A stretch of DNA of 64,000 nt from Selaginella moellendorffii (taxonomy: Eukaryota > Streptophyta > Lycopodiopsida > Selaginellales > Selaginellaceae), in contig NW_003314275.1 in the NCBI RefSeq assembly GCF_000143415.4, positions 937,980-1,001,979 of the forward strand, written 5' to 3'. Below, piece after piece: positions 1-11,968 of the stretch (position 1 is the stretch's first letter; each line of letters starts with the position of its first letter). The notes under the pieces are model-generated. The model was not told where the DNA came from, searched no databases, and worked only from the letters and a program-made list of their open reading frames with translations. The position numbers and the translations under genes are program-made.

Positions 1-1812
1 AAAGACAAATCTTGGTGAAAAAACTGGCTGTGGTACTTTTAAGCAGTAGTTTTCTTTCCCTTTGCTATCTCACTACGCTAGAATTACCTGGTGCCTAAAG
101 CGCAGCTTCACGCTTGATGAACCACGGGCATAGTTGGAGATGGCGGACATTGGAAAGACAAATGCCGCCCTCCCGAGAGAAGTTAGCGCCAGCAGCATAG
201 CACAACTCAGTGATGCGGCTCTGCATTCATTCCAGATTCAAGTTGTATTAGTGATCGAGTTCAGAATGAAAGTACTCCCACTTGCCTGACATCAACAAGT
301 TGCCATATGTTCACGTTGAAAACATTTGTCCCCACGTACAAGAACATGAAGCTTTCGGAAATGGAAGAAAAGGTAGCGAAAGCATGCCTGCTCCTCCGGA
401 GTTTTACGTCAGTGATAACAACAGGTTACTTTACCATGGCTCTTACTTGGATGTGATTTTGGAACTGCCAGAAACATTGTGCCAGCCGTAGTGGGACATG
501 AAAATGCCGCAAAAGAAAACCGAAAGTATCCCGCTCCATTGGAATAACTGAGAATAAACAAATTATCGTTGAGGAAGAAACGATTATAGGCAAACCTCAG
601 CCAGCATATAAGACAGATACGCCATCAAAGCCATCAGTGCAATCTCTTTATCCGTGGAGTGCCTGCACTGTGTGAACTGTGACGTAAACACACGCGCCAA
701 AACAAGTGTAAAAACACGTACTTCCCGAAGTATAGACTCTTGAGAACATAAGCTGCGATCAGTCCAATCTAAGTTCATGAGAATTAGCTCAGGATTTAAC
801 AGAGAACTAACGACTTACCACAACTCCAAGCACGGTGCTCACTGAGAAGAGGTAGACAAATTCATAGATCATTCTCAGCGCTGCTTTTCCATCCAATCCA
901 GCCTCTTCAAACCTCTGAACAGCTCGGAACAAAACAACAGCGGTTGCATCGTTAACCACCCCTTCCCCAAACACAAGACTGTAAAGTAGAGGAGTTTCGT
1001 CTTGGTGCAGCAACTGGCAGAGAAAGAAATCAGGAAATTATAAACAAGCACGACGAGACAAAACCTGTAAAGTTGCCACAGTGTCTGTCGCCGAGAAGAT
1101 TGTCCCAAGAGCTGCAAACACCCAACAGCGATTGGAAGACAATGACATTAGTCGATCGATTTAGCCTTGCTCACCCAAGTAATCTCTCATTTGCAGATTT
1201 CCAAGTTTTAGCCGCGGAAACATGTACCTGCATCCTGCAAAATGCCAGTAGCGTGTTAAAGTTGAACAGCATCGCCATGGAAAAATCAAACCAGCTGTGA
1301 CGATGGATGCCGAGATCAAGACACCGGATCCGCCAAAGAGCATGATCGTTCCAAAGTTGTGAAAGAATTGCTTCTTTTTCACTTGAAAGCTATGCCAAGA
1401 GAAAAAGAAAGATACGTGATCAAAGGGAGAGCCAGTTTACCCCGCATTGAAGATTATAGGAGGAAGAAGGTAGATGAAAAGCAATTGCTCGTCAAAGCTC
1501 AAAAGCTCGGCATTGTTGCTGAGGATATAGATCACGAAGCCGACAGCACAACCCTGATAGAAAAAAGATCATGTAGAGAAAAAGTTTCTATCAAGAGATG
1601 GTTTCAATAAATCATACCAGGATAATCGCAATGGTCGCTTGATTCAGCCAGCGATTCTCCTCGTAGTAATGGCCGATGACAATGCACACGCACAGCAACG
1701 ATACGAAGAGCGAGATCGAGATCACGGCCGCACGCTGAGATCCTGCCGCCGAAATCTCTGCCGCTTTTGCCACCAGGAATTCATACAGCCAGCCGACATT
1801 CTCCATTCCCAT
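1..1812 (-). CDS. NHX: NHX-type vacuolar/endosomal Na+(K+)/H+ antiporter, N-terminal two thirds (3' end outside window)
   Basis: Cation/proton exchanger that loads Na+ or K+ into vacuoles or endosomes in exchange for H+. The start is the ATG at 1812 or 1806, followed by a hydrophobic first helix and the family sequence HYYEENRWLNQ. Exons seen: 1812-1618; 1553-1441 (ends FNAG); about 1396-1290 (VKKKQFFHNF); about 1235-1165 (KLGNLQMRDYLG); about 1118-1065 (GTIFSATDTVATLQ, family TM5 motif); about 1015-820 (HQDETPLLYSLVFGEGVVND, the ion-binding ND motif); 660-590 (RHSTDKEIALMALMAYLSYM); 480-440 (WHNVSGSSKITSK); 395-290 (ISESFMFLYVG); and about 217-92 (GRAAFVFPMSAISNYARG). All joins keep frame where checked, with GT..AG introns of about 50-60 bp. 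No lesion seen. The remaining C-terminal helices and cytosolic tail lie beyond base 1. Confidence 0.9.
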
Positions 1813-2159
1813 CGCCGATCCAATCCCCGAGAAATCACAAACAATCGAGAGTGCCAGCAGAGGACGATTGGATAAGAATGCTGCGTCAAGATCCACAGAT
1901 CACGCTCAAGCGATCGACATCCATCCAGATTTTACCTCTCCAGAAGCCGATCGATCAAAGATTGGCTCCTTGTTGCTCCCTTGGCGCTCCAGAGGACCAA
2001 AAGAAGGACCCTATCTCCGCTAAAGCAAAACCCCTAAAGAGTTTTAGCATGCATAGCTGGCGGGAAAGTAATTACCATCACAGCTGGCGTAAGTGACACC
2101 GTTGGAATTTGAAGGCCAAGATAAATTCTTCCAGAACAAAAGAACAAGAAATTTTTGTA

Positions 2160-2232
2160 TGAACCCGGTGTGATTCGAACACACAGCCTTCTGATCTGGA
2201 GTCAGACGCGCTAGCCATTGCGCCACGGATCC
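2160..2232 (-). tRNA. trnW-CCA: tRNA-Trp (anticodon CCA)
   Basis: A 73-nt cloverleaf on the minus strand. The acceptor arm GGATCCG pairs with CGGGTTC (G-U pairs included), followed by discriminator A. The D arm is GGCGCAATGGCTAGCG, the anticodon loop CTCCAGA gives CCA, and the T loop is GTTCGAAT. The body matches the plant nuclear (cytosolic) tRNA-Trp type. No intron. CCA is not encoded. The flank 3' of the gene has only a short TTTT (in ttcttttgttc), a weak Pol III terminator. Confidence 0.95.
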
Positions 2233-2274
2233 TTAACACAAAATACAATGTAAACATCACCATAATAAAATTTC

Positions 2275-3149
2275 TTAATCGGTGCTAACGCGTTTATTGG
2301 AAACTCTTCCTTCTTCGCTGTGAAAGCCACCATCTCCTCCATCTAAAGAAACGATAGCAAGTTCCAGAGATGAAGAGCTCAACAAAGAGGCGGTAGCAAC
2401 CCTCAAAACACGTACCTGGATCAGTCGACTATGTTGAGCATCTGTTTGTAGTGGGGAGCAGCATAAAGATCTTCTATGATCTTGTCGTGAAGATAAGAAA
2501 ATGTCTCGTACGAGATCGCGAGCGAGTTGCCTCCTGGCTGGAAAGAGTCCCGGCAAGACGAGAAGATGAAAAAACGTCAAGGCCAAGCCATCAACAGTGG
2601 AAAATGTGTACCTTGCGAGAAGACCATTTACTTTGGTCATTGTTGTGGTGCGTCGCAGATGTATTCCTTGTCAAGAGGTACGTTAACTCCGCTAAAGCAA
2701 AAGCATGCAGGCGGGAAAGTACTCACCACAGCTGGTACAATGGAAATTGGCGTGCAACATAGATTCCACCAGATCATTTCTTCACGGCAAACCAAGTCGA
2801 CTGATGACCATGGAAACCCACCCTGGAGTCGTGTCCTTTCACAAGCCTTCTCTTCTTCAATTTTGCGAGCTATTTCTCTGCGATTACAACAAAGATTTTA
2901 AAACCTTCTGATTGTTAAGAGAACATATTACCGTGGTCACGAACTTTCAGAACTTTGTTCAGAAGCAGACTTCGTGAAACTGCGGCCAAAAGAAAAGCAT
3001 GTCAGAGACAAAGAAAAGAAACTAAGAACCTTGACCTTCCGTTGCGCTTCGTTCACGGGTACCTGCACTATAACGTTCTCGCTTTCTTCCCGGAGAGATG
3101 CTGCATTCTCATTGCGCTGTAAACAAACCTCTAGTTGCGATGGACTCAT
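2275..3149 (-). CDS. Remains of an unidentified multi-exon gene
   Basis: Several protein-like stretches lie on the minus strand between plausible splice sites. They are 3149-3036 (MSPSQLEVCLQRNENAA.., acidic, donor at 3036); about 2979-2935 joined in frame to about 2899-2720 (..KVLKVRDHEIARK..GGFPWSSVDLVC..); and about 2558-2440 (PGGNSLAISYETFSYLHD.., ending QMLNIVD then TGA). The last two groups look conserved, but joining the first exon to the second in phase meets a TGA. The gene is therefore either mis-modelled by me or already broken. A non-coding tail with a further GT..AG pair (about 2420-2345) follows. I do not recognise the family. It sits between tRNA-Trp and the 3' end of the large gene at 3263-7487. 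Confidence 0.35.
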
Positions 3150-3262
3150 CAGTTCATGTTATTCAAGAAAGAAGTATCGTCGGCTATGTACATAGCAGAG
3201 AGAAGCTGGTCCAGGAACAGCTTCTCACAAAAATGAGGCAGTAGCAACACTAGTTAGTAGCC

Positions 3263-6200
3263 TCAAAACAAGTAGCTGGATGAGTCGAGCCCGTTACGTA
3301 CGTCTTTGGAGAGCATCGAGCGTGCTTCCATCACAGATCGAGGAGGCTCCAAGTCTTTTTCATGAAGAGAATTCCCTTGCAACCGCTGCATCTGCGATGC
3401 AAAGATGTCGTCCAAAACCTTCGCAAAGCAGTAAAAGAAATTAAATGACATGAGCTCACACGACTTCGAAAGTTTTTAAAACATACCCCAAGAGCAAAGC
3501 ACGAGGATTTGTACCACGACCTGTTCTCCTTTCGGTTCTCCAGAAAATGAAGCACGTCCTGAAAAGAAGAGCGCGTCAAAAACACAAGCGAAAAAAACGA
3601 GCTGAATACCTTCGCCATCCGATCCCAGTAACCTCGAGAAACGGCAACGAAGACTCGTGTAGTAAACACTTCGTGAAGATGTGAGATTGTTTCAAGAAGC
3701 TGAGTGTTGAGATGTTGCATGCGTTCTCGCATATCGGATTCTCCAGCGGCTTCTCTTGTATCTTCCAAGATCCTTTTCAGCTTGGTGCTCGGATGAAGCC
3801 GCGCCTGCAGCAGGAAGATGTAAACAATGAAAGTAACGAAAACATCTTACGTTATCTGCTAGCTTTTCCACAATTGCTTGGAGTAGACTCCTGTACTTCG
3901 TTCGCAATGCGACCGTCACTTCGTTCAGCCGCTCCCCGAAGACCATCTTTCCATGAGAAGCACCGTCAACAGGGAGGCATGCAACCCATGCTTTCAATTG
4001 CGTCTCTAGCTTTGGACGCAATGTGTCCAACAACCGCTTTATTGTGTTGAGAACAACTCCGAGCTGTTAAATTTATGATAGTCATTAGGATCGAGCCAGC
4101 GAATACGCCACTGAAATCTAGAATACTTACCTGGTTAGGCACACTATATAGTGTCAGAGACCTCCGCCTTGCTAGCTTCTGCATGTATTGCAAAGTGAAC
4201 TTCTTTGGTACCATCACTTCTTTCAACGGCACAAGAACATCCGCGTAGTGCTTCTCCAATGCAGTTAAGACGGCCCTTTCGACGTCAGCCACCGCCTACA
4301 TGAAAGAAAAACATTGAGAATAGATTTAAAACATAACAGTCGGGTCACCCATACATTCTCTAGAACAAATGTGTACTCTGGCCAGCGGCTGATAATCACG
4401 TCATACTCACTTAGTGTTTCTTTCATTCTTTCATAAACCTCCTCAACGAAAGGCGCAGTACCGTGTTGAGTTGTTACACCAGCTAGGCGCACCTGCAGGA
4501 ATTTGTCAGATACGCCGCTAGTATGAAAAAGCGCTTAACTTTATCGAATTTGCAGACTTCCAATAATTGAAGTCTTTTTTCTTGAATCCACAGAACAATG
4601 TAGAGGTGAAACAGGTCTTTTGCATCCACACCTCCCTTGACAGACCTGCAATATTCCTTACATACACTTGTCAGAAATCCTGCTCGTAAACATTTCTTAC
4701 TTTACACCCCATGACGACAAGTCACGCTGGAAGTTAGCCGTCGCGATAAGTAGATCTGCAACAGGTGGCGATGGGCTCGAAGGGGGACAGGCGACCAGAA
4801 ACGCTCGGAGCCGATTGCAAACCTCCACATTGTAGATGCTCGCCGTTATGTTCGGCAAGTCAATTGAGCTGCAAACAATAGCTTGAGGCTGCTACAACGA
4901 AAGTTCAGAGTCGAGTACCTTGGAAGTACATGTTGGTTGTGGATTTCCATGTCCGTGGCAATCTCTGCGCTAACACAAGAGCACAGATTTTTCATTTTAA
5001 GGTATGCGGTGGCAAGTGACAGGGGATCCGCCAAAAACCCGTCATTTGTAGTCGCAACAAATTCATCAGTTTCCGCCATGAGTCGCTTGCATCTTTTCCT
5101 CGCAGCAGTCTGATCAGAAACCACGTAAGAGAAAGAAAATCATCTCTAGTTCTTGCCTGGAAGTAATTACGAAGCGTCGCTTGCGCTTCTGTCGAGAGTA
5201 TGTCGTTCAGCAAGGTAAAAACTTGCACTGCCGGTGAGAGACTGGGTGCAGCTACACCAGACGGCGGCTGGAAAAAATCTAGAAAACCAGAAGGTGATGA
5301 CTCGTCGAGAGACTTGTAGTTCTCAAAAACAAAAGCCAGAAGTTGGGAAAGTTGTTCTTCAACATCTGCAAAAATCCGTTTCTAGCGAGCAATAATCGTA
5401 AGTACTCAGTTCTTTTGTACAACGCGATCTTACCTCCTGTCGATTAAGCTCACTCTCATCCCTCGCAGTGATAATAGGAATCAACAGCTCATAAATCAAT
5501 GATAGGCAATCTTCGGTAGGCGTGGCCACGTCCATGACACATGCAAGGTACCTGAAGGACTCCATTCAGGCGTCTCAGTTTGAAATCGAAAGCGTACCTC
5601 AGTTTCGTGTAAATGTCTGAAACACCGTAATACACAGCAAACTCGCACAGAAGCCATTGCCAGGACCCATACAATCGTAGCCTTCGCCGTCCAAATTGGT
5701 GCACTTTCATAGCAACCTCCAAAACAATGTCGTAAGCGACAGTCTCCCCTACGGCACCCCACTGAAAAAGATAAACGCACATAAGAACGCTACAGAAAAA
5801 CAGCAAGATTTAGTCACCTTTCCCGGGCCTAGTTCCGACGATGTAGTAACATAGCTGATAAACAGCTGCAGTTTTCCAACGCATTCATGATCGGGCTCGT
5901 TATAGATTGGCCACCACCGCACACGTTCGCTCTGAAACATTCACGGGTTACTTGTGTTTGAAACATAAAAAAGGAATACAATACCATCTCATCCGTAGCT
6001 GAGAGCTGAGCAGTAGCACGACCAAGTAAGGATCCTTTGCAGTCAGAAACTTCGACTAGCAACTCATCCGCTGTAACTTCCGGGTGGCTGTTAGAAAAAG
6101 AAAGAACTCAAATCAGTCTCTTTCTTTTCTCCAATTCGAAATAAATAAATCCACTTACAAGATGGACACTTCTCCACCACCAGGTTGCACGCGGACAGCC

Positions 6201-7487
6201 TCACTTTCGGGAGAGCTTCTCAGCTTCAGCACGCAGAAATACGAATCTGCGAGCAAATGTGGTTCGTTGGGAAAAGACGCATGAAAAACTTCACCTTGTG
6301 ACTCTAGGAGCGACGCACTGCGCAAGGTGTTTACTCCAGCTTTCAACAGCCCGGAAACCTGTCTCATATACTGTGCTCCAGTATTCAAGTAGCCGCTGTT
6401 TTGCACGTTTGACGGCCCTTGCATGCTGTTTGCTCGCAACGGTTGACGAGGAATGACGCGAATCTTCCTCACTGCCCCCCAGCCCGACCAAAGTTTGTTA
6501 GAAGAGCGTCTACCCACAGAATAAACGTTGGAAAAGGTTTCGGCGAGAGATGGAAACTGGCATCCGGAACGCATCCTCATAATCAACTTCACTTTACGAA
6601 CTGCTCCCAACCCAGCACAGAATTGTGCAGATTAGAATGCTAGCTCACACCTCATTCCTCCCCATCCTCCACCCTTGGAAATGACAAAAAGGAAATGAAA
6701 TCACGTACCTTGCACTTTGACTTTCCCAACAGTCGCTTTTGCTTTCGATCCCGATCGAGCGTCCACATCATATTGCGACTCCTTGGCCGACGATTCCCCG
6801 TACGGCTGTAGAAGAAGTTGTTGCAATCTGAGAAAACCATGAAAAGCATGAAACCAAAGAAGAAAAAGGAAAAGCATATTACCCGAAACTTGTCCGGAGT
6901 AGAATGCACTCGTCACGCAAAAACTCGGGAGCCTCGGCGCAGCCTCGAGACCAGGCATGAAGACACAGGCGAATGCAAGCCTCGTAGGCGATGATCGCTT
7001 GCCATGCAGCGTGGCCACTGTCAAGGGTTGATATCTTTGTGCTCTCAAAGTCGGAAGAAGCTGCTGTTGGTGCTGTTGTAGTCGCTGTTGCCGCTGCTGC
7101 TGTTTCTCCTCCATCGTAATTCACTCCTCCATCGAAGTTTACTGCTCCTCCATCGAAATTTACTGCTTCTCCGTCGAAATTCACTGCTTCTCCATCGAAA
7201 TGTATTGCTCCTCCATCAAAGTTTACTTCCGTGGACGCAGACTCTTCTTCTTGGTCTTCTTCTTCTACCTGGTCAAGTGCCGAGATCTTTGCATTCTCAA
7301 ACTCGGAAGAAGCAGTGGATGTAGTGGCTGCTGCTGCCGCAGTAGCCTCGCCGTCGAAGGTTACATCCGTGGACACATACTCGTCTTCTTCTTCCTCTAC
7401 CTCGAATGCCGAATCCAGATCCTCCCTGAAGCTCTCCACCTGGCGAACCCACTGGAGAGCGCTGTGATCTAGCCCTTCCGTGAACAT
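3263..7487 (-). CDS. Large plant-conserved multi-exon protein (Arabidopsis At4g24610/At5g65440-like; Munc13/MUN-like C-terminal part)
   Basis: Start ATG at 7487; stop at 3263. Recognisable blocks in order: an acidic, repeat-bearing N-terminus; HAAWQAIIAYEACIRLCLHAW and APEFLRDECILLRTSFG (about 7020-6880); QQLLLQPYGESS then KATVGKVKVQ (6830-6710); a C2-like stretch (DELLVEVSDCKGSLLGRATAQL, RWWPIYNEPDHECVGKLQLF, 6070-5850); ETVAYDIVLEVAMKVHQFG (5750-5690); YYGVSDIYTKLR (5630-5600); VMDVATPTEDCLSLIYELL (5540-5480); KRCKRLMAETDEFVA; the FVLENV and YADVLVPLKEVM region; VVEKLADN; GYWDRMAKDVLHFLENRKENRSWYK; and LDDIFASQMQRLQGN..PPRSVMEARSML near the C-terminus. Many short introns separate the blocks. 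I name the family by recall of these blocks. Its biochemical role is not well established; a trafficking or membrane role is inference from C2/MUN resemblance. No disabling change seen. Confidence 0.82.
7105..7235 (-). repeat. 21-bp in-frame coding minisatellite (about six units)
   Basis: Inside the first exon of the large gene, a 21-bp unit encoding roughly AVNFDGG/E repeats about six times with few changes (NFDGG, HFDGE, NFDGE, NFDGE, NFDGG, NYDGG). The surrounding 150 bp is also a looser internal duplication: STDVTFDGE..SSEFENAKISALD upstream resembles STEVNFDGG..SSDFESTKISTLD downstream. All units keep frame. Confidence 0.85.
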
Positions 7488-8059
7488 CCCTAGCTAGCTA
7501 CGATTTACCGCTTGGCGCGCCGCGGTGCCGTCCCTCTCTCCTCTCCCCGAGCGAGGGCTTCCGGCGTGACCTAAAAATGAGGAGCCGACAAAGCAGCTCA
7601 AGCATTTCAAATGCCCCATGCCACGTGGCATAGTTACCGTTGGCTACAGTTTCTAGATTTATTTTAAACAAAAAGGGTATTCACCACAAACCCTAATCCA
7701 TATCTATGGGTGTTCTTGTGCCATTCAACTCTAGAAACAATCTAAATCATGTTTTGATCAACAATCGAAGGTAACTATTCAGGCTGCCATTCAAACTCTA
7801 GAAACAATCTAAATCATGTTTATCGGAGGTAACTATTCAGGCTAAGCAAGCGGCTTTGTAGGGTCAGAAGGAGGCGAACATACTGAGGGAAGAGTTGAAA
7901 GTAAGAAAGGCATGGTTGAATCTCCGTTGTGAGGCGGCAGCTCTCCGGAAGAAGAAGGTGGCTCGAGCTCAAAAGAAAGCTTGACGAATTGTCCAAGTTC
8001 CTGGAAATGAGTAAGTTGAGCTCACATCTCTTCAGTATTGCAGTTCGGATCGACCCTTG
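7488..8059. other. Intergenic; 5' flank of the large gene with a 60-bp direct duplication
   Basis: No gene seen. It contains the upstream flank of the minus-strand gene (GC-rich at 7500-7570) and an imperfect direct repeat: 7720-7785 (gccattcaactctagaaac..) is repeated at 7786-7843 with a small deletion in the second copy. AT-rich further right. Confidence 0.6.
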
Positions 8060-9095
8060 GAACGACATCGTCCAACAATTCCAGCGATCTCCAGCGGTGG
8101 GCCTGGGCGAGAATGCGATGAGCACAGATCTGGGAGGGGGAAGGCGCATCCACGAGGAAAATCGTCTCCAGCGGCCTCGAGGTTCCTTGCTAATCTGGTC
8201 ATAGAGATGTATGGAAAGTGCGGGCGCTGGAAATCTGGTTCTTTCTCGTGGAAGATTGCGATCGCGGCATTTGCCCTTGCTACTCTTTTTCGAGCATCCA
8301 GTTATTTCTCTTGGCAGCTATCAATGCCGATCCGGCGGAGATCCACGCGCTAGTCGTCGCTGTGGCCTGGCCTAGCCTGGATCACCTGTGCCAAGAGCAC
8401 ATTCGAGCCTCATTCGGGGACATTCCTTCGAGTGTATTCGACAGGGATTGAGAAGAATGGTTGGAGCTGCACTAGCATCGGGCTTTTCCCCACTCTTTCA
8501 TTCTCCAGCGCTGATATTTGGCTCGACACTGGCCTCGTCTAGCTTCCCAGATCTCCCCAGGAGATCCACCAAGCATCTTAAGTGTTCCATGATCGTGGAC
8601 ATGCTGTAGTCTTGGGCTATGGACGACAAGTAGCTCTTGGCTTTTCCCATCATCCCGAGATGACTGCAGGCAGAAGAACTCGCTCTGATCGCAGTAGCTT
8701 GCAAGATGCAAAGGAGGGAGAGCAAGAACAAGCGCACCAAGCGTTGCAAAATTTTTGATTGGGTCTCTGGCTGTGGATTCGAACCTGTGACCTTGCCAAT
8801 ATATTTCTTTATTCCAGCAAGATATCCGGCCATCAGGTTCCCGTCCAAATCGGACACTAATTTCTTCTTAATATAAACAGCCTTATAAAACATTCCCACG
8901 GGCTTAGAAATGAGCGAGAGCTTGCGCCGTTATGGTGAAGGTATGATATCCTTTCTGCGGTTGTCAGGCTCAAGAAAGAAACCATTATGGAATGAAGATT
9001 TCACCACTGAATCCCTGGGATAACCTACTTTTTCTTCTTCTGAGAAACAAGGTTTGCTGCAACAGAAATCAATATCAACATCCAACGATTGAATG
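8060..9095 (+). repeat. PPR-relic block, copy A, inverted relative to 24940-25880
   Basis: Nearly the whole stretch matches the reverse complement of 24940-25880. Examples are the string around gcacagatctgggaggggga (8122) against 25810-25830, and the shared lysine-rich aaaagaaaaa/cagcaaacc tract at the other end. Scattered PPR-like words occur on both strands (IEMYGKCG.. near 8205; CSHLGMMGKAKSYLSS..MEHLRCLVDLLGRSGKLDEA on the minus strand at 8670-8530, a PPR E-region motif), but no frame is open throughout. It is a decayed duplicate of part of a PPR gene plus flanking DNA. Confidence 0.75.
8752..8905 (-). repeat. SINE-like repeat, copy 1 (tRNA-type B box)
   Basis: On the minus strand this reads ..gaagaaattagtgtccg..gggaacctgatggccgga.. 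and ends with ggttcgaatcc (8775-8785), a perfect Pol III B box, then ccacagccagagaccca. A weaker A-box-like tggccggatat lies about 48 nt upstream, tRNA-like spacing. Related copies occur at 25170-25270 and 27180-27310. Confidence 0.5.
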
Positions 9096-10610
9096 TCCGA
9101 AGATGGCTTGTTTGAGCATTGAAGATTAAATTGATCCAGGCACGCTCTTGATTAGCAGCAAAGTTAAGAGTCCAAGGCTGGAGGTACTTCTCTGTTCTCT
9201 GTTTCAAATCCTGGGGAGCTTGAGATTTCATCAAGGGACTTCCTTGTCGTGTTCTATCCAAGTTTGATGCTTGTTCCTAGCAGCAACAAGACCAAAGATT
9301 TGAAACAATCCATGAAATTTCAAGTCACACCCTGTGTGAAGAAGAGGGGGCAATGCATGGAAAGTACTTGGTTGTCCTTCACAAGAGTATCTAGAGCAAA
9401 AAAGCGAAAGATGAACTGTGGGAAAGCAATGCTTTCACGTATATCCCTTGTGCCCTGCTGATCAATCCAAAAGCCACAACACTGGTGGTAGTGCAGCAGC
9501 TCCTCCTTTTGCTCTCTCCCCTACGCTCCTCGACGATGTCTTCGCTGCGACCACGAAGCTGTGAACTTCGCTACCAACTCGAACGATGTTACTAATCCCT
9601 GGAACTTTTCTCACTCGCCTCGACCTCATCAGGTTCCAGATCATCGAGCGAGACCTTGTCCCACCTCCCAATGTGTAATCGACAGAGTACATGTTTGAGA
9701 GACCAGTATTGTAGCACGGCTCCAGCACTCTCAAAGATCTTTGCTGCGACTCTCTCAACACAATCAGCCATGGAGGAGGCAAGCTCCCATCCAGATCACG
9801 ACATCTGGAAGGAATGGCATCGAGTTTGACGAGCTCCTCCGGACTCAAAGTTCTCCTGGATCAACCCAGGACGTCGATCATGCAGAAATATCCCTCTCCT
9901 CGCCACCATCCCAAAGTATTGGCTGATCAAGACCAAGTGTTCCCAGCTCGGCATGGCTGCACGAAGTTAAAACGCTCTGGAACATCAACTCGTCCGGCTT
10001 GACACCCTCAAGATTCATAAGCTGGAAGACTTCCACTGCTCGATCATAGTGCCCGTTTTGAGCGTTGGTCGTCCAGGAAACCAAGGTGCGCATCTTCATG
10101 CTCTCAAACATGCTCCTGGCGGCGCTCAAGTTGAGACTTGCATGAGAGCTATCCAGCAGACAATGAATGGTCTTGCGCAGGATCTCGTGAACGGCCTTGT
10201 CAAAATGCCCATTCTCGCAAATGCGAGGATCCACGGTACTGGATTCTTCTCCGGGATTTAACTGAAGCTGTTCTTCGTGAGGGCGACGAGGCCTTGGTGG
10301 CTGACATCATCGCCGTCCATGCACCACGTCTTCATCCGGCATGAAATCAAAGATTTCTTTGGAGGTGGCCAAATCCCCCTCTGGTATTCACTGCTGGAAG
10401 GGAAACCCATGGAACGTCCTGTCATTCTGGGCAGTAGATTCGTCCAGGACACGAGATCCTTGGCTGGCGTTTTTGCCCAAGGTCGATTTCGCTGCCACAA
10501 TTTGCCCCTGGTGCGAGAGCGCCATTATCGAGTTCCATGGCGCTCTGAGACGCAATCAAACATACTCTCACTCTCGGATGCAGGATGCTGCCACAATAAG
10601 CTATTTTTGG
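9030..10610 (-). pseudogene. Degenerate PPR gene relic with a Gypsy integrase tail
   Basis: The minus strand carries PPR helices in broken frames: RLRAPWNSIMALSHQGQ (about 10560-10500), DFMPDEDVVHGRR, ENGHFDKAVHEILRKT (10220-10170), AARSMFESMKMRTLVSWT, AQNGHYDRAVEVFQLM, GVKPDELMFQSVLTSCSHA (10010-9950), and a late E-type region WNLMRSRRVRKVPGISNI (9650-9590). Stops and frame changes separate them. Bases 9360-9500 hold the C-terminal end of a Ty3/Gypsy integrase (RAKRKMNCGKAML.. on the plus strand side) that also abuts the matching PPR relic at 30.7-30.84 kb. PPR proteins bind organellar RNA; this copy cannot be translated as one. Confidence 0.75.
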
Positions 10611-10619
10611 CCACCTGGA

Positions 10620-11460
10620 TCCAGTATCCAACTTCTCATACCTACCCCCATAGTCTGAATATGGAGAAGTTTAAGGTGCTGGAGGAGCTGCTCTGTAACG
10701 GGATCCGGGACGATGCCATCCCATAATAGCAAACAGGGGATCATTTTACAAACGTGGGTTTGTAGCTTTTCCCTCCCATGCTTACTTTTGGACGTGTTGT
10801 TTGGGTGGTGGGATGGTTTCTCCATCTCCCGACCAGCTCAAGCATGTTTGTGCAGTTGCTCGCCAGAGTGAGTTCCCAACAAATCCAGTAACGAGGCAAA
10901 CCAGGAAAAACTTTAACTCCACGTACCATTTGATGTTGGTTTAGAACCTGGGTTTGTAAAATATTCACTACGTATGGGACAGTGTCATCCTGGATCCTGT
11001 TAGACAGGAGCTCCTCCAGCGCCTTAAACTTCTCCATATTCAGACTATAGGGTAAGCATAGGGTAGTTGGTGCACTCAAAGAATGGATCCGGGCAGCCAA
11101 AAATAGCCCCAGGGCCAATGTTGCTTGGTCAGCTTGGGACTCTCTTTGACAATCAGTATCATCTTCTCTGTCACCCCTTAATGGATTCATTGGGAAGTTG
11201 CTCCGGCGAGCAACTGCACAAACATGCTTGAGCTGGTCGGGAGATGAGAAAGCAATACACATGGTAGAACACCACCCCAAAAGTAAGCACAGAAGGGAAA
11301 AGCTACAAACCCAGGTTTGTAAAATTCCTATTCGGTACATATAGACAGCACCCTCCAGCACCTTAAACTTCTCCATATTCAGACTATAGGTGTGCATAGG
11401 GTAGTTGGTGCGCTCAAATACTGGTTCAGGCAGCCAAAAATAGCCTCAGGGCCATATTTG
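10620..11460. repeat. Imperfect inverted/direct repeat cluster
   Basis: The plus-strand sequence 10640-10870 (catagtctgaatatggag.. to ..gctcaagcatgtttgtgcag) reappears reversed at 11195-11405, and part of it once more reversed at 11005-11065. The shared word cttctccatattcagactat lies at 11028 and 11365. The two outer arms of about 220 bp enclose about 330 bp and could form a hairpin. No transposase or clear target duplication seen. Confidence 0.7.
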
Positions 11461-11968
11461 GCGCGGGGGGATAAGGGCGGCGTGCCGGAGGTACTCCGAC
11501 GATCAAGCCCTGCACGGTGCTTTATCCATATGTCCCGGATGCAATGGTGGATGCATGGGGCCGGAGCGATTGGAAAAAAACGGACATGCGGTGAGTGGAG
11601 CTAGGTGGGAACAAACAAGGGGTCAAGAAAGAAACATTTGTAAGAGAAGGCGTGGGAATGGAGCGCCCCATGCACACAGACTAGCGGCTTGTAAAAACAA
11701 GGCAGTGGCGAGCTCTGGTCAGGGCTCGACAGAGTGGTGGGTGTGCAGCATCTGTCACCAACACTCGGACAAAAGAAAGCCGTGGCTTGTCACACTGTCG
11801 AGAGCATATGCAAACGGTATAGCGTGCTTACACACCGGGCTCACACAGCGCATGTCAATGGTAGACATGACCATCGATGTCCACAGAAAGTTCAATGCAA
11901 TTGCAAAGGGTGGCATCTCAAGTCCGATGCTTTTAGAGAACCCCATTGTCGATTGGAGAGGTACACAC
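11461..11968. other. No gene recognised
   Basis: Short open frames exist, but none resembles a known protein or has splice-supported extensions. The sequence leads directly into the tandem array. Confidence 0.5.

Noticed and set aside
282-491. 69-codon plus-strand open frame at the left edge
   Set aside because: Antisense to NHX exons whose minus-strand translation matches the family (WHNVSGSSKITSK, FMFLYVG).
2527-2901. Plus-strand frame with several Cys (CVPCEKTIYFGHCC) that looked like a zinc finger
   Set aside because: Overlaps minus-strand exon-like blocks with better splice support; no family match.
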